Origin: an uncultured Bacteroidales bacterium
GTDB lineage: Bacteria > Bacteroidota > Bacteroidia > Bacteroidales > Bacteroidaceae
Direction of reading: 5' to 3'
NCBI GenBank assembly: GCA_937896105.1
Contig: CALBKR010000029.1
Coordinates: 1 to 14,365, forward strand
Length of the DNA: 14,365 bases
Shown here: in pieces, positions 1 to 7,547 of the stretch
How the letters are laid out: every line of letters begins with the position of its first letter
Position numbering within the stretch: position 1 is the first letter of the stretch
Translations under genes and position numbers: made by a program
Notes under the pieces: generated by a model
Seen by the model: only the letters and a program-made list of their open reading frames with translations
What the model was told of the DNA's origin: nothing
The model's database searches: none

Positions 1-2
1 TT

Positions 3-692
3 CCCAAAGAGTATACACTCAATGACAAGGTACTGCTATATAATGTTGAGCGTAATGGGGCGGGTGTATATAAGATTGCTTTCTTGGATGAAGATTTTTC
101 TGTGTGGAAAGAATTCTCTAATGAAACAATGAGGGTATATGAGTTACAATATTTTAATTATGATTCATTTGTGTCTAATGGATTGTATGTGACGCAGACT
201 CTATTTAACAACGATGATAAGATGGAGTTTGTTTTAGTTAAAGAAGGTTACAAAGGATCTGAGATTATAAATGAAGATGGTGAGGTCTTGTTCTCGATTC
301 CGGCTATTGAAGGAGTATTTCGCTATAATGGTAAAGATTATCTAATGTGTATTAATAAGGTTGACGAGACTTATACTTATGATGTGTATGCTATAAATAA
401 GGATGGTGGTGAAAGCAGGATTTCAAAGGTAAGAACCTTATCTGGCATAAGCGCTTCGCCTGTCTTTGCACCCAGGAACTGCTTCGTAAACGTTGAGATA
501 GATGAGGCTTTGGCATCCGATGGCGGTGAACTTGTTATTGTAGATAACAGTGGCCGAATTGTTGTAAAACAGCCATTTGAATCAGGACAGACAACGGTTC
601 CTGTATCCACCGGCCATATGAGAGCAGGTGTATATAACATTACATTGAACACTGGTGCAGAAATTGAAAATGCCCGAATAATTGTAAAGTAA
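3..692 (+). CDS. Secreted T9SS-cargo protein, C-terminal part (5' end outside window)
   Basis: The frame is open from the left edge (it begins Pro-Lys-Glu-Tyr-Thr-Leu), so this is a 3' fragment of a longer gene; the TTG at 84 is not a convincing start. About 229 residues are visible. The last ~85 resemble a type IX secretion sorting tail: a beta-rich stretch with ELVIVDNSGRIV, then GQTTVPV, then AGVYNITL, ending ARIIVK. The segment before it (SNGLYVTQTLFNNDDKMEF, then GEVLFSI, then GKDYLMCI) resembles a repeated beta-rich region I associate with large secreted Bacteroidales proteins, often next to leucine-rich repeat or Ig-like modules. Inferred fate: export across the inner membrane, then T9SS passage to the surface or medium. 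The catalytic or binding part would lie upstream and is not visible, so the function is unknown. The first ~400 bases look richer in A/T than the genes downstream. It converges on the gene at 754-1986. Confidence 0.75.
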   Translation, partial: PKEYTLNDKVLLYNVERNGAGVYKIAFLDEDFSVWKEFSNETMRVYELQYFNYDSFVSNGLYVTQTLFNNDDKMEFVLVKEGYKGSEIINEDGEVLFSIPAIEGVFRYNGKDYLMCINKVDETYTYDVYAINKDGGESRISKVRTLSGISASPVFAPRNCFVNVEIDEALASDGGELVIVDNSGRIVVKQPFESGQTTVPVSTGHMRAGVYNITLNTGAEIENARIIVK

Positions 693-704
693 AAGCATTT
701 CATT

Positions 705-750
705 AATACAAAATCACTGTCCACCGGCCGGTGGACAGTGATTTTGTATT
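705..750. terminator. 46-bp perfect palindrome, probable bidirectional terminator
   Basis: Two 23-nt arms are exact reverse complements with no spacer, centred between 727 and 728 (core CCACCGGCCGGTGG). As RNA it would fold into a hairpin of about 21 bp with a GGCC loop. The outer part of the stem reads ATTTTGTATT at the 3' side on both strands, giving a T-rich tail either way. It starts 12 nt after the stop of the upstream + gene and ends 3 nt before the stop codon of the convergent - gene. Bidirectional termination is the simplest reading. Confidence 0.8.
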
Positions 751-753
751 CTG

Positions 754-1986
754 CTATCCAAAGAATATATATCCCACTATTATTGCGGCAATTATGCCTG
801 CAAGGTCGGCAAGCAGGCCGCAGGCAAGCGCGTGGCGCGTCTTCCTTATCCCTACACTGCCGAAATAGACAGCGAGGATGTAGAATGTTGTGTCGGTGGC
901 TCCCTGGAAAATGCACGCCAGGCGCCCGGCAAACGAGTCGACGCCGTATGTGCTCATCGCATCCACCATCATCCCTCGTGCACCGCTGCCGCTGAGCGGT
1001 TTCATTATCGCTGTGGGCAGGGCGCCTACAAAATCGGTTCCTGCACCCACGGCATTGGCGCACCACGCGATGCCGTCCATAATCACATCCATTCCCCCCG
1101 ATGCGCGGAACACACCAATGGCAACCAATATCGCAATCAGGTAGGGGATAATGCGCACGGCAGTGCCGAATCCATCCTTTGCACCTTCGATAAAGGCTTC
1201 GTAAACATTGATTTTCGCGCGTATGCCGGCAACTATGAACAGTATGATTATCGAGAACAGTATTACCCCGGCGAGTGAAGCCGAAAGAGCCTCTATGCGC
1301 ACCTGCGAAAGTTGCATCATTCCCCAAGTGCCTGCTGCGATGAACAGGCATACCCCCAAAATAAACAGCATCATTGTGCGGTTGAAGAGGTTTATCCTCT
1401 GGTAGATGCTTGTCACTATTACCCCGACAAGTGTCGATACGGTAGTGGCAATGAGTATCGGCAGGAATACATCGGTGGGGCTTGCGGCTCCCATTTCGGT
1501 GCGGAAGGTTAGAACCGTTACCGGTATCAGTGTCAGCCCCGATGTGTTCAGCACCAGGAACATTATCATCGGGTTACTGGCAGTATCTTTCTTGGGGTTT
1601 ATCCCCTGTAGCTCCTGCATCGCCTTTAACCCCATAGGCGTGGCAGCGTTGTCGAGCCCGAGCATATTTGCCGAGAAGTTCATAAACATTGTACCCATAG
1701 CTGGGTGCCCTTTCGGCACATCGGGGAAAATCTTGCTCAGTATCGGGCTCAAGAGCCTTGCCAATGCGGCGACAAGGCCGCCCTTTTCGCCAATCTTCAT
1801 TATGCCCATCCACAGTGACAGCACTCCCGTGAGTCCTATCGCCAGTTCAAAAGCGCTCTTGGCAGAGTCGGTTGTTGCAGTCATCATCTCGGGGAACACT
1901 GCCGTGTCGCCAAGGAAAACCAGTTTGCCAAGCGCTATGACAAACGAAATGATGAAGAATGCTATCCAAACCCAATTAAGTACCAT
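754..1986 (-). CDS. SpmA/SpmB-type fused nucleoside-recognition (Gate) membrane protein
   Basis: This 410-residue, very hydrophobic protein has about 9-11 probable membrane segments. The N-terminal half matches SpmA: MNFSANMLGLDNAATPMGL at about residues 102-120, then an NPMIMFLVLNTSG segment near 138-150. The C-terminal half matches SpmB: MKPLSGSGARGMMVDAM at about 328-344, then SFAGRLACIFQGATDTTFY at 351-369 and a VYFGSVGIRKTRHAL stretch. In Bacillus spmA and spmB are separate genes needed for spore core dehydration. In non-sporulating Bacteroidales the two appear as one polypeptide whose substrate is not established. The Gate domain is shared with nucleoside transporters and FeoB, so solute transport is likely, but naming a substrate would be a guess. 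The ATG start is directly followed by a membrane helix. Transcription is probably monocistronic, ending at the palindrome at 705-750. Confidence 0.85.
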   Translation of the reverse strand: MVLNWVWIAFFIISFVIALGKLVFLGDTAVFPEMMTATTDSAKSAFELAIGLTGVLSLWMGIMKIGEKGGLVAALARLLSPILSKIFPDVPKGHPAMGTMFMNFSANMLGLDNAATPMGLKAMQELQGINPKKDTASNPMIMFLVLNTSGLTLIPVTVLTFRTEMGAASPTDVFLPILIATTVSTLVGVIVTSIYQRINLFNRTMMLFILGVCLFIAAGTWGMMQLSQVRIEALSASLAGVILFSIIILFIVAGIRAKINVYEAFIEGAKDGFGTAVRIIPYLIAILVAIGVFRASGGMDVIMDGIAWCANAVGAGTDFVGALPTAIMKPLSGSGARGMMVDAMSTYGVDSFAGRLACIFQGATDTTFYILAVYFGSVGIRKTRHALACGLLADLAGIIAAIIVGYIFFG

Positions 1987-2009
1987 TGTGCTTTTTTATC
2001 TTAACACCG

Positions 2010-2017
2010 CGAAGATA
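2010..2017 (-). promoter_or_regulatory. Weak candidate -7 box for the SpmA/SpmB-type gene
   Basis: On the minus strand this reads TATCTTCG, one mismatch from the Bacteroidetes -7 consensus TAnnTTTG, and lies 23 nt upstream of the ATG at 1986. The nearest TTG that could serve as the -33 element (2042-2044) is 24 nt away, longer than usual. The call is therefore weak. Confidence 0.25.
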
Positions 2018-2174
2018 GCAATAAACAGGGTAAAATAATTGCAAGGCGGTTGAATTTCTTCAAAAATATTTATTCGGTGTGATGCTGCGTGTTGGGATGC
2101 CGCATTGCAACTTGAGTGTTGTATTAAGGTTTGAAAGTTGCGGGCTTTGTCGTGACCGGCTATCTTGCCGACTG

Positions 2175-2306
2175 TTACTTTATAAGAACCTTATTTCCGT
2201 TTATAATATTGATACCTCTCTTTGTGTTTCCTGCACGTGTGCCATTCAGATAGTATATGACATCGGGCTTATTGTCGTTTTCAATTATCATAATATCATA
2301 TTTTGC
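2175..2306 (-). pseudogene. Remnant of the C-terminus of a secreted Bacteroidales protein
   Basis: On the minus strand, 43 codons are open between a TAA at 2307-2309 and a TAA at 2175-2177. The peptide ends VIYYLNGTRAGNTKRGINI followed by INGNKVLIK. This matches the usual last residues of many secreted or surface Bacteroidales and Prevotella proteins, of the form VYYNLNGxRVxxPxKGINIINGKKVxVK. Such a tail normally ends a protein of hundreds of residues. Here there is no upstream coding sequence, only an early stop and the tRNA terminator. The best explanation is the surviving 3' end of a deleted gene. An annotation pipeline would miss it because it is short and has no proper start, although an ATG occurs within it. 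Deletion of the rest is inference. Confidence 0.6.
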
Positions 2307-2354
2307 TTACAGGAAATTCCTTGTTCTGGTTAGTTTTTGCACCACCTAAAACAC

Positions 2355-2406
2355 AAAAAAGAAACACTTAATCCACATCTAAATCGTTGTAAATCAAGTG
2401 TTTCTT
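2355..2406 (-). terminator. Probable terminator of the tRNA-Pro transcript
   Basis: Arms AAGAAACACTT (2359-2369) and AAGTGTTTCTT (2396-2406) are exact reverse complements separated by 26 nt. On the minus strand the stem is followed by a run of T (A-run at 2355-2360 on the plus strand). It lies just downstream of the tRNA. The stem is A/T-rich and the loop is long, so efficiency may be modest. Confidence 0.55.
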
Positions 2407-2412
2407 GTTTCG

Positions 2413-2487
2413 TCGGGATGACTGGATTCGAACCAGCGACCACACGCCCCCCAGACGCGTACTCTAACCGGGCTGAGCTACATCCCG
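2413..2487 (-). tRNA. tRNA-Pro (anticodon GGG)
   Basis: The reverse strand folds as a complete cloverleaf of 75 nt including the discriminator base. The acceptor stem CGGGATG pairs perfectly with CATCCCG. The D arm is GCTC/GAGT. The anticodon loop is CTGGGGG, giving anticodon GGG. The T arm is GCTGG, TTCGAAT, CCAGT. The discriminator is A and no CCA follows, as is usual in Bacteroidetes. It decodes CCC/CCU proline codons. A plus-strand open frame across it (ending in a TGFEPAT-type peptide) is the usual antisense tRNA artefact. It has its own promoter and terminator. Confidence 0.95.
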
Positions 2488-2502
2488 CTCTGTTTGCGAG
2501 TG

Positions 2503-2536
2503 CAAAGATACGTAACTTTTACGAATAAACAACAAA
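2503..2536 (-). promoter_or_regulatory. Promoter of tRNA-Pro (Bacteroidetes type)
   Basis: On the minus strand TATCTTTG (2503-2510) is a perfect TAnnTTTG -7 box. A TTTGTTG cluster lies upstream (2530-2536), with TTG exactly 19 nt from the -7 box. The predicted start of transcription is a few bases downstream, just ahead of the mature tRNA 5' end at 2487. Confidence 0.75.
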
Positions 2537-2642
2537 GTCTCCGAAATATTTTTCACTTTTTCTTCCAGGCCTCTCTCTTCTTCCCTCTTGTGCTCTATTT
2601 TGGGGAGTTGGTGGGTTAATTTTTAAAAAAATGAAGATTTGT

Positions 2643-2673
2643 TTTGCTTGGTGACCTTTATTTCGTTTCTTTG
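2643..2673 (+). promoter_or_regulatory. Candidate promoter of the CotH/dockerin gene
   Basis: TTTG (2643-2646), 19 nt, then TTTCTTTG (2666-2673), which differs from TAnnTTTG at one position. It would give a leader of about 80 nt ahead of the ATG at 2759, containing the two hairpins described separately. Confidence 0.45.
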
Positions 2674-2685
2674 CAATTTGGAGAG

Positions 2686-2728
2686 TTATCTCTTATGAGA
2701 TAAGGCGGCTCGTATTTGGTTTGCCGCC
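2686..2728 (+). promoter_or_regulatory. Two back-to-back hairpins in the leader of the CotH/dockerin gene
   Basis: TTATCTC (2686-2692) pairs with GAGATAA (2697-2703) across a 4-nt loop. Immediately after it, GGCGGC (2704-2709) pairs with GCCGCC (2723-2728) across 13 nt. No T-run follows, so this is not a standard terminator. The hairpins abut with no unpaired base between them and end 30 nt before the ATG. They may shape translation or mRNA stability; I recognise no known riboswitch class. Confidence 0.5.
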
Positions 2729-2758
2729 GTAAACAGTGTATTGCAAAAACTTAATGTT

Positions 2759-5700
2759 ATGAAAAAATATCTGCTTTCTTTGGTTTTCGTGTTGTCGGCA
2801 GTTCTTGGTGTGAATGCCCAGAATTGGAGTAAGGTCTTGTCCGGCGCCGATGGCCTGCCCGGTTATGAGATGGGCGATGTCGATTACGATGGGTATTATA
2901 GCTTTGCTTCAACATTGATAGAGCCCGGAGTATCAACCGACAAGGTGCGCATTACAGTGTTGGAGACCATAAGCAACGAGGCTCCGAACGGGAATAACAT
3001 TATTTTTGCCCTTTCGGAGCTCAACGTATTTGACAAGGACGGGAATGCAATCGCTTACACGGCATCCTCTAATGCCGACCACAACTCCTTGTCGTATACA
3101 GTAGACGGCGGTGGTCTTCCGGCTCTGTCCGATGAGGATTATAAATCATATTTCCATTCGATGTGGGCTGATAACAATCCGGTTACCGATTATCACTATG
3201 TTGAGCTTGCTTTAGAGAAAAGTGTCGATTCCTTCTACATTGAGTGGGCAACACGTTTGCGTCTACCAAAAAACAGTCCTACGAAGGTTGCTATAACCCT
3301 TGGTACCGATTATGTACCTGGGGCTGTGGGCGGTGAGTTCTCCCTGGGTGATGCTGTGACTACAGAGCAGGAACTTGCGGCCGGGAAACAGCTTTTTGTG
3401 CTCCGTGGCAATGCCGTAAAGTCCTTTACTGCGGCAAACGGTACGACATACAGCGGCAGTGGCCCAATATATATGCAGTTTGCCGAGGAGGGCGATGTTG
3501 AGCCGTCGGCGGCAAACTCAATGCAGCTTATTCCTGCCGGTGACGGCCGTTATCTGGTCTATTGGCCTGTAGCGGAGAGGTTCCTTGCCAATTCATCAAG
3601 TCTTTTCAATGGCCTCAACGGCTGGCAGTACAGCACAAACAGTTTCTCGAATGCGGCCTATGTCAAGTTTACAGCAGTTGACGGCGGTTATTTCGAGATG
3701 CAGTATGATGGAGAGAATACCAATGGACCTGTGACACTTTATGTGGGCGCCGAACTGCGTGACGGTGTCGATTCAAAGATGAAAACCTTTGACCTTTTCC
3801 ACAAGGAAGCATTGGAAAGTGGCGATTACAATCAAGGTTTTGCACTGCCTGTCGCATTCAACTGGTCAATATACAAGGCCGGGCTCGATGCAGCTGCTGT
3901 AGATGAAATGATGATAACAGTGCCGCAGTTGGCGCAGACGCACCTCGCAACAATAATGAACAAGGCTGACAATAACCTCAAAGCCTATGGCAACCATAGC
4001 GGCTACTGTACCGGCGGCGAGGATACCGCTTTGCGCTCTGCTGTGGCAAGCGTCCGGGACAATATCCCTTCGATGGGCACTGTTGCCGAAATCAAGTCCG
4101 CGGAAACCTCAATTTTCCAGGCCTTGTCGCGTTATATGTCTGCCGGCCTCTCAAAGTATGAGGCACAGGTAAACACTCTGCTTGCCAATTCAACCTTCAG
4201 CCAGCCGCCGTATATCGCCGGTACATACCCCGAGAGTTCACGCTCGATACTCGAAGGGATATTGTCGACCATCTCCGGTGCAAAGGAGAAGGCCGGTGTT
4301 TACACTGCCGAGCAGTATGTGACAATCTACAACCAGATAGAGCGCGAGATTACGCAGTTCCAGGATACACTTGTCGAGAGCGGCGGCACATCGGGCGGTG
4401 ATGGCGAGGACAAGGAAGAGGAGACCCCAGAACCCGAGCCCGAGGATGGTGAGGTGGTGTATGTATATCTCTCCAACGGCGATGTAGATGCCTTTGCAAA
4501 GTCATCGCTCGAGGGCGATTATTACATTGAGAATGGCACGCTCTATCTCCCGTTGTCGGGTGGTGAAACAAAATATTATGCTAAAGAGGAGTATGACAGT
4601 TGTTCGACCGTGCGGCCTCTGTTGCCCCGGATGACATCGTTCAAGTTCAATAACAAATATAACCCTACCCTTAATGTCGATGTTGTCTGCGATTCTGTGA
4701 CCAATGATATCGACCTGAACGTGAATGCGATAGGCAAGTGGCTCACGGCCAGCTTCCAGCTCAGCGACGACAGGGCTGTAGCATATGTAGATACCGTGTT
4801 GCAGGTCAGCAAGGAGACCTGTCAGAGCTTTGCCGACAGGGTGTCATATACCGTGACATATCCGGGTTATAACATTATAAAGCTAATAAAGGTGCAGGAT
4901 GAACTGTGGACAAATCCACAGGCCAATGGCGACACCATAGAGGTAGCATTGACAGCCGATATGCTTTCGACAAATAAGCCTTCGCAAATGTCCAATGAGA
5001 GCCTAGCCAACCTGCTCGATGATAATCCGTCTACAATCTTCCATTCTACCTGGGGCAGTGCCAACAATGCGACTATTAACGTGAACACTTATATCAAGAT
5101 AGACCTTCCCGAGCCAATCGAGAATATGCAACTCTATTATAAGTGCAGGCCGCAGCGTAACTATAACCCGCTTGTCCTTGAGATTTATGCAAGCAACGAC
5201 GGCAATGATTGGAAATTAGTGCGCACACTCGATTATACCAACGACAATTTGCCCACCGGCGGCTCGGGTCAGGAGTATACATCGCCCACCATCGCCTTGG
5301 GCGGCAGCTATTCGAAACTTAAGATAGAGCAGACGAGCGGCGAGTACTCGAAAAACCACTGTGCACTCTCCGAGCTGCGCATATACAAAGTACTCGCAGG
5401 TACTACAGAGGAGCCTGTGAAGATACAGGATGCCGTTTATGAGAATCGCCGCGTTCCCTTCGGCAGAGTCTACAATGTAGATGTCAATTGGCTTACCGAT
5501 AATATTGCAAGGGTACCACGCATTGACATTGACATCGAAGACGGCCTTTTTGTTACAAGCAAGGATTATTATCTCAAGGCTAATTTCCGCATAAACGGCA
5601 ATGGCGTGTACGAGAATTTCGAGGATTCGGTTCAGATTAAAGGCCGTGGCAACTCGTCTTGGAGTCATTCAAAGAAGCCTTATCGTCTTAAATTTGCCGG

Positions 5701-7489
5701 GAAGGTGAAACCTTTCGGGCTCACCAAGGGCAAGAGCTGGGTGTTGCTGGCAAATGCACAGGAGGGCTCGTTGATGGCTAATGCCATCGCAATGAAGATA
5801 GGTCAGATGGCCGGTGCCAAATATACAAACCATATTATTCCTGTCGAGCTATATATGAATGGCCGGTATATGGGCAGTTATATGTTTACCGAAAAGGTGG
5901 GAATGTCAAACAACAGTGTAGATATCGATGAGTCTCTTGGTTACCTTGTTGAATTAGATACCTATACGAGTGCCGATGAACCGATACATACGACCGGTGT
6001 CTACGGCCTCCCAGTCAAGGTGAGCGAGCCGGATTTGATAGAATTGAACGAGCAATATCCCGATTCGGCCAAAGCTCTCCGAGCAAGGATACTCAAAGAT
6101 TCACAGGCTATGCAGTCGGCGGTGTCATCGGGTACAGGTCTCGAGGATGTTATGGATGTAGATGCCACAGCCCGCTTCTTCCTGGTCAATGACCTTGTTC
6201 TCAACCAGGAGATAAACCATCCGAAGAGTACATTCTACTTCAAGGATGAGACTACACCCGGCGGAAAGATTGCTTTTGGTCCTGTATGGGATTTTGACTG
6301 GGGCTTCGATTATGAAAATGGGCGCAGCTATTGCTATTCAGGTACCACATCGAGTGTCGTAAAGACCTCTATGAGCAAGTATATGTTCTGGGAGGATTTG
6401 ACAAATGTAGAAAGCTTCAGGAAACACTATTATAAGGTATGGAAGGAGTTTGTCGATAATAACTCTATTGCCGAATTGCAGGATTACATAGACAGCTACT
6501 ATAACTTTGCAAAGACATCGTTCCAGAACAATGCAAACGAGTGGGGCTATTACTGTGGCTTCCGCGAGGACGACAGGGACCGTGCAAAACAGTGGGTTGC
6601 CGATCGTGCAGCCTTCATATACCGCAACCTCGATGAGTACGATATCGAAGACCTCATACACGTTTTGCCAGGTGATGTTAACCTGAACGATTATATTACA
6701 GTACACGATGTGGCTGTTATCATTGCATATATCGAGGGCAACGAATACAAGAGATTCAGCCGCGAGAAGGCCGATTTCAACAAGGATGGTTATATAGACC
6801 ATGCCGATGCCGAAGGTGTGGCTTCGGAAATTATCATTGCCGATTCTCCATCATCCATATATGAGTACAGCACCCCTTATGCTGCCGGTGAACTCTACGG
6901 CAATGACTTTAAGCTGGCTCTTGGCGAGGAGGGTGTGATACCGTTGAGCCTTATGAGCTACAGTGGCGAGGACTACAGCGCATTGCAGTTCGATGTCAGG
7001 GTGCCCGATGGTGTATTTGTCGACGACATCGTTCCTGGCGATGTGTTGGCCGGTCATAATTTCGTTTACGAGATGCTTGATATGAACACCTACCGCGTGG
7101 TTATTTACTCCGACAATAATACCACATTCAACAATAGCGACGATGTTGTTGTCAACATCAAGGCAAGTGCGATGTCGGTTGTAGAGGAGAATGCCCGCTC
7201 TATTGATGTCTTCAACGCATATGCTGTCAACAATAACAACGACGAGGTTCGTTTCGATGATGTCAGCATAGCCTTTGGCCAGTCGACCTGTATATCCGGT
7301 CTCTATGCTACAGCCCTTGTCAAGGGTGGTGACTGCATCACAGTTACAGCACTCGAGGAGCAGGAAATCATTGTCTACAGTGTCGATGGTCGTCTTCTCC
7401 GCAGGCAGCACGTTGCCGAGGGCACGACACGCATAGAACTGCCCGCCGGAATGTATGTGGTGAACGGGACTAAAGTGCTGGTTTATTGA
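2759..7489 (+). CDS. Secreted CotH-kinase protein with discoidin, dockerin-like and cohesin-like domains and a T9SS-type tail
   Basis: I chose the ATG at 2759 because it begins a clear signal peptide (MKKYLLSLVFVLSAVLGVNA, then Q); the open frame also extends back to a TTG at 2741. The product has 1576 residues. Domains in order: a discoidin-like beta module (~55-187); an unassigned beta-rich region (~190-370); a helical region (~375-540); an acidic Glu/Pro linker (~541-564); an unassigned region (~565-740); a second discoidin-like module (~742-878, with NPLVLEIYASNDGNDW); and a CotH domain (~915-1295). CotH motifs are KGRGNSSW (961-968), FTEK (E1045) and FGPVWDFDWG (1173-1182). A dockerin-like pair follows: D1306/N1308/N1310/D1317 and D1339/N1341/D1343/D1350 at dockerin spacing. 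Then come a cohesin-like beta domain (~1378-1508) and a sorting tail (~1512-1576). CotH proteins are atypical kinases known from spore coats and secreted proteins. Kinase activity and calcium-dependent assembly are inferred. The substrate is unknown. Confidence 0.85.
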   Translation: MKKYLLSLVFVLSAVLGVNAQNWSKVLSGADGLPGYEMGDVDYDGYYSFASTLIEPGVSTDKVRITVLETISNEAPNGNNIIFALSELNVFDKDGNAIAYTASSNADHNSLSYTVDGGGLPALSDEDYKSYFHSMWADNNPVTDYHYVELALEKSVDSFYIEWATRLRLPKNSPTKVAITLGTDYVPGAVGGEFSLGDAVTTEQELAAGKQLFVLRGNAVKSFTAANGTTYSGSGPIYMQFAEEGDVEPSAANSMQLIPAGDGRYLVYWPVAERFLANSSSLFNGLNGWQYSTNSFSNAAYVKFTAVDGGYFEMQYDGENTNGPVTLYVGAELRDGVDSKMKTFDLFHKEALESGDYNQGFALPVAFNWSIYKAGLDAAAVDEMMITVPQLAQTHLATIMNKADNNLKAYGNHSGYCTGGEDTALRSAVASVRDNIPSMGTVAEIKSAETSIFQALSRYMSAGLSKYEAQVNTLLANSTFSQPPYIAGTYPESSRSILEGILSTISGAKEKAGVYTAEQYVTIYNQIEREITQFQDTLVESGGTSGGDGEDKEEETPEPEPEDGEVVYVYLSNGDVDAFAKSSLEGDYYIENGTLYLPLSGGETKYYAKEEYDSCSTVRPLLPRMTSFKFNNKYNPTLNVDVVCDSVTNDIDLNVNAIGKWLTASFQLSDDRAVAYVDTVLQVSKETCQSFADRVSYTVTYPGYNIIKLIKVQDELWTNPQANGDTIEVALTADMLSTNKPSQMSNESLANLLDDNPSTIFHSTWGSANNATINVNTYIKIDLPEPIENMQLYYKCRPQRNYNPLVLEIYASNDGNDWKLVRTLDYTNDNLPTGGSGQEYTSPTIALGGSYSKLKIEQTSGEYSKNHCALSELRIYKVLAGTTEEPVKIQDAVYENRRVPFGRVYNVDVNWLTDNIARVPRIDIDIEDGLFVTSKDYYLKANFRINGNGVYENFEDSVQIKGRGNSSWSHSKKPYRLKFAGKVKPFGLTKGKSWVLLANAQEGSLMANAIAMKIGQMAGAKYTNHIIPVELYMNGRYMGSYMFTEKVGMSNNSVDIDESLGYLVELDTYTSADEPIHTTGVYGLPVKVSEPDLIELNEQYPDSAKALRARILKDSQAMQSAVSSGTGLEDVMDVDATARFFLVNDLVLNQEINHPKSTFYFKDETTPGGKIAFGPVWDFDWGFDYENGRSYCYSGTTSSVVKTSMSKYMFWEDLTNVESFRKHYYKVWKEFVDNNSIAELQDYIDSYYNFAKTSFQNNANEWGYYCGFREDDRDRAKQWVADRAAFIYRNLDEYDIEDLIHVLPGDVNLNDYITVHDVAVIIAYIEGNEYKRFSREKADFNKDGYIDHADAEGVASEIIIADSPSSIYEYSTPYAAGELYGNDFKLALGEEGVIPLSLMSYSGEDYSALQFDVRVPDGVFVDDIVPGDVLAGHNFVYEMLDMNTYRVVIYSDNNTTFNNSDDVVVNIKASAMSVVEENARSIDVFNAYAVNNNNDEVRFDDVSIAFGQSTCISGLYATALVKGGDCITVTALEEQEIIVYSVDGRLLRRQHVAEGTTRIELPAGMYVVNGTKVLVY

Positions 7490-7493
7490 TAAG

Positions 7494-7547
7494 AATTCAC
7501 CAAACATTTGGGCCCGCCAATGGGCGGGCCCAAATGTTTGGTGAATT
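7494..7547. terminator. 25-bp perfect stem-loop, probable bidirectional terminator
   Basis: Arms at 7494-7518 and 7523-7547 are exact reverse complements around a 4-nt loop (AATG), with a GGGCCCGCC/GGCGGGCCC core and AATT ends. It begins 5 nt after the stop of the CotH gene. Its last two bases lie inside the TAA stop codon (7546-7548) of the convergent PepSY-type gene. It probably ends transcription from both sides. Confidence 0.8.

Larger units (their letters stand above)
1987..2412. other. Intergenic region with one gene remnant
   Basis: About 425 bases lie between the SpmA/SpmB-type gene and the tRNA without a credible intact gene. The region holds the candidate promoter at 2010-2017, a decayed secreted-protein tail at 2175-2306, and the tRNA terminator at 2355-2406. 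The stretch 2045-2174 shows nothing I can assign. An 84-codon plus-strand frame here has no family resemblance and lies antisense to the remnant. Confidence 0.6.

Noticed and set aside
377..1351. 324-codon minus-strand open frame
   Set aside because: It lies across the end of the secreted-protein gene, the palindrome and the SpmA/SpmB-type gene in another frame. Its peptide is rich in Cys, Arg and His with no family resemblance, typical of a shadow frame.
2337..2528. 63-codon plus-strand frame with a TGFEPAT-type peptide
   Set aside because: This peptide is the known artefact of translating the antisense strand of a tRNA gene.
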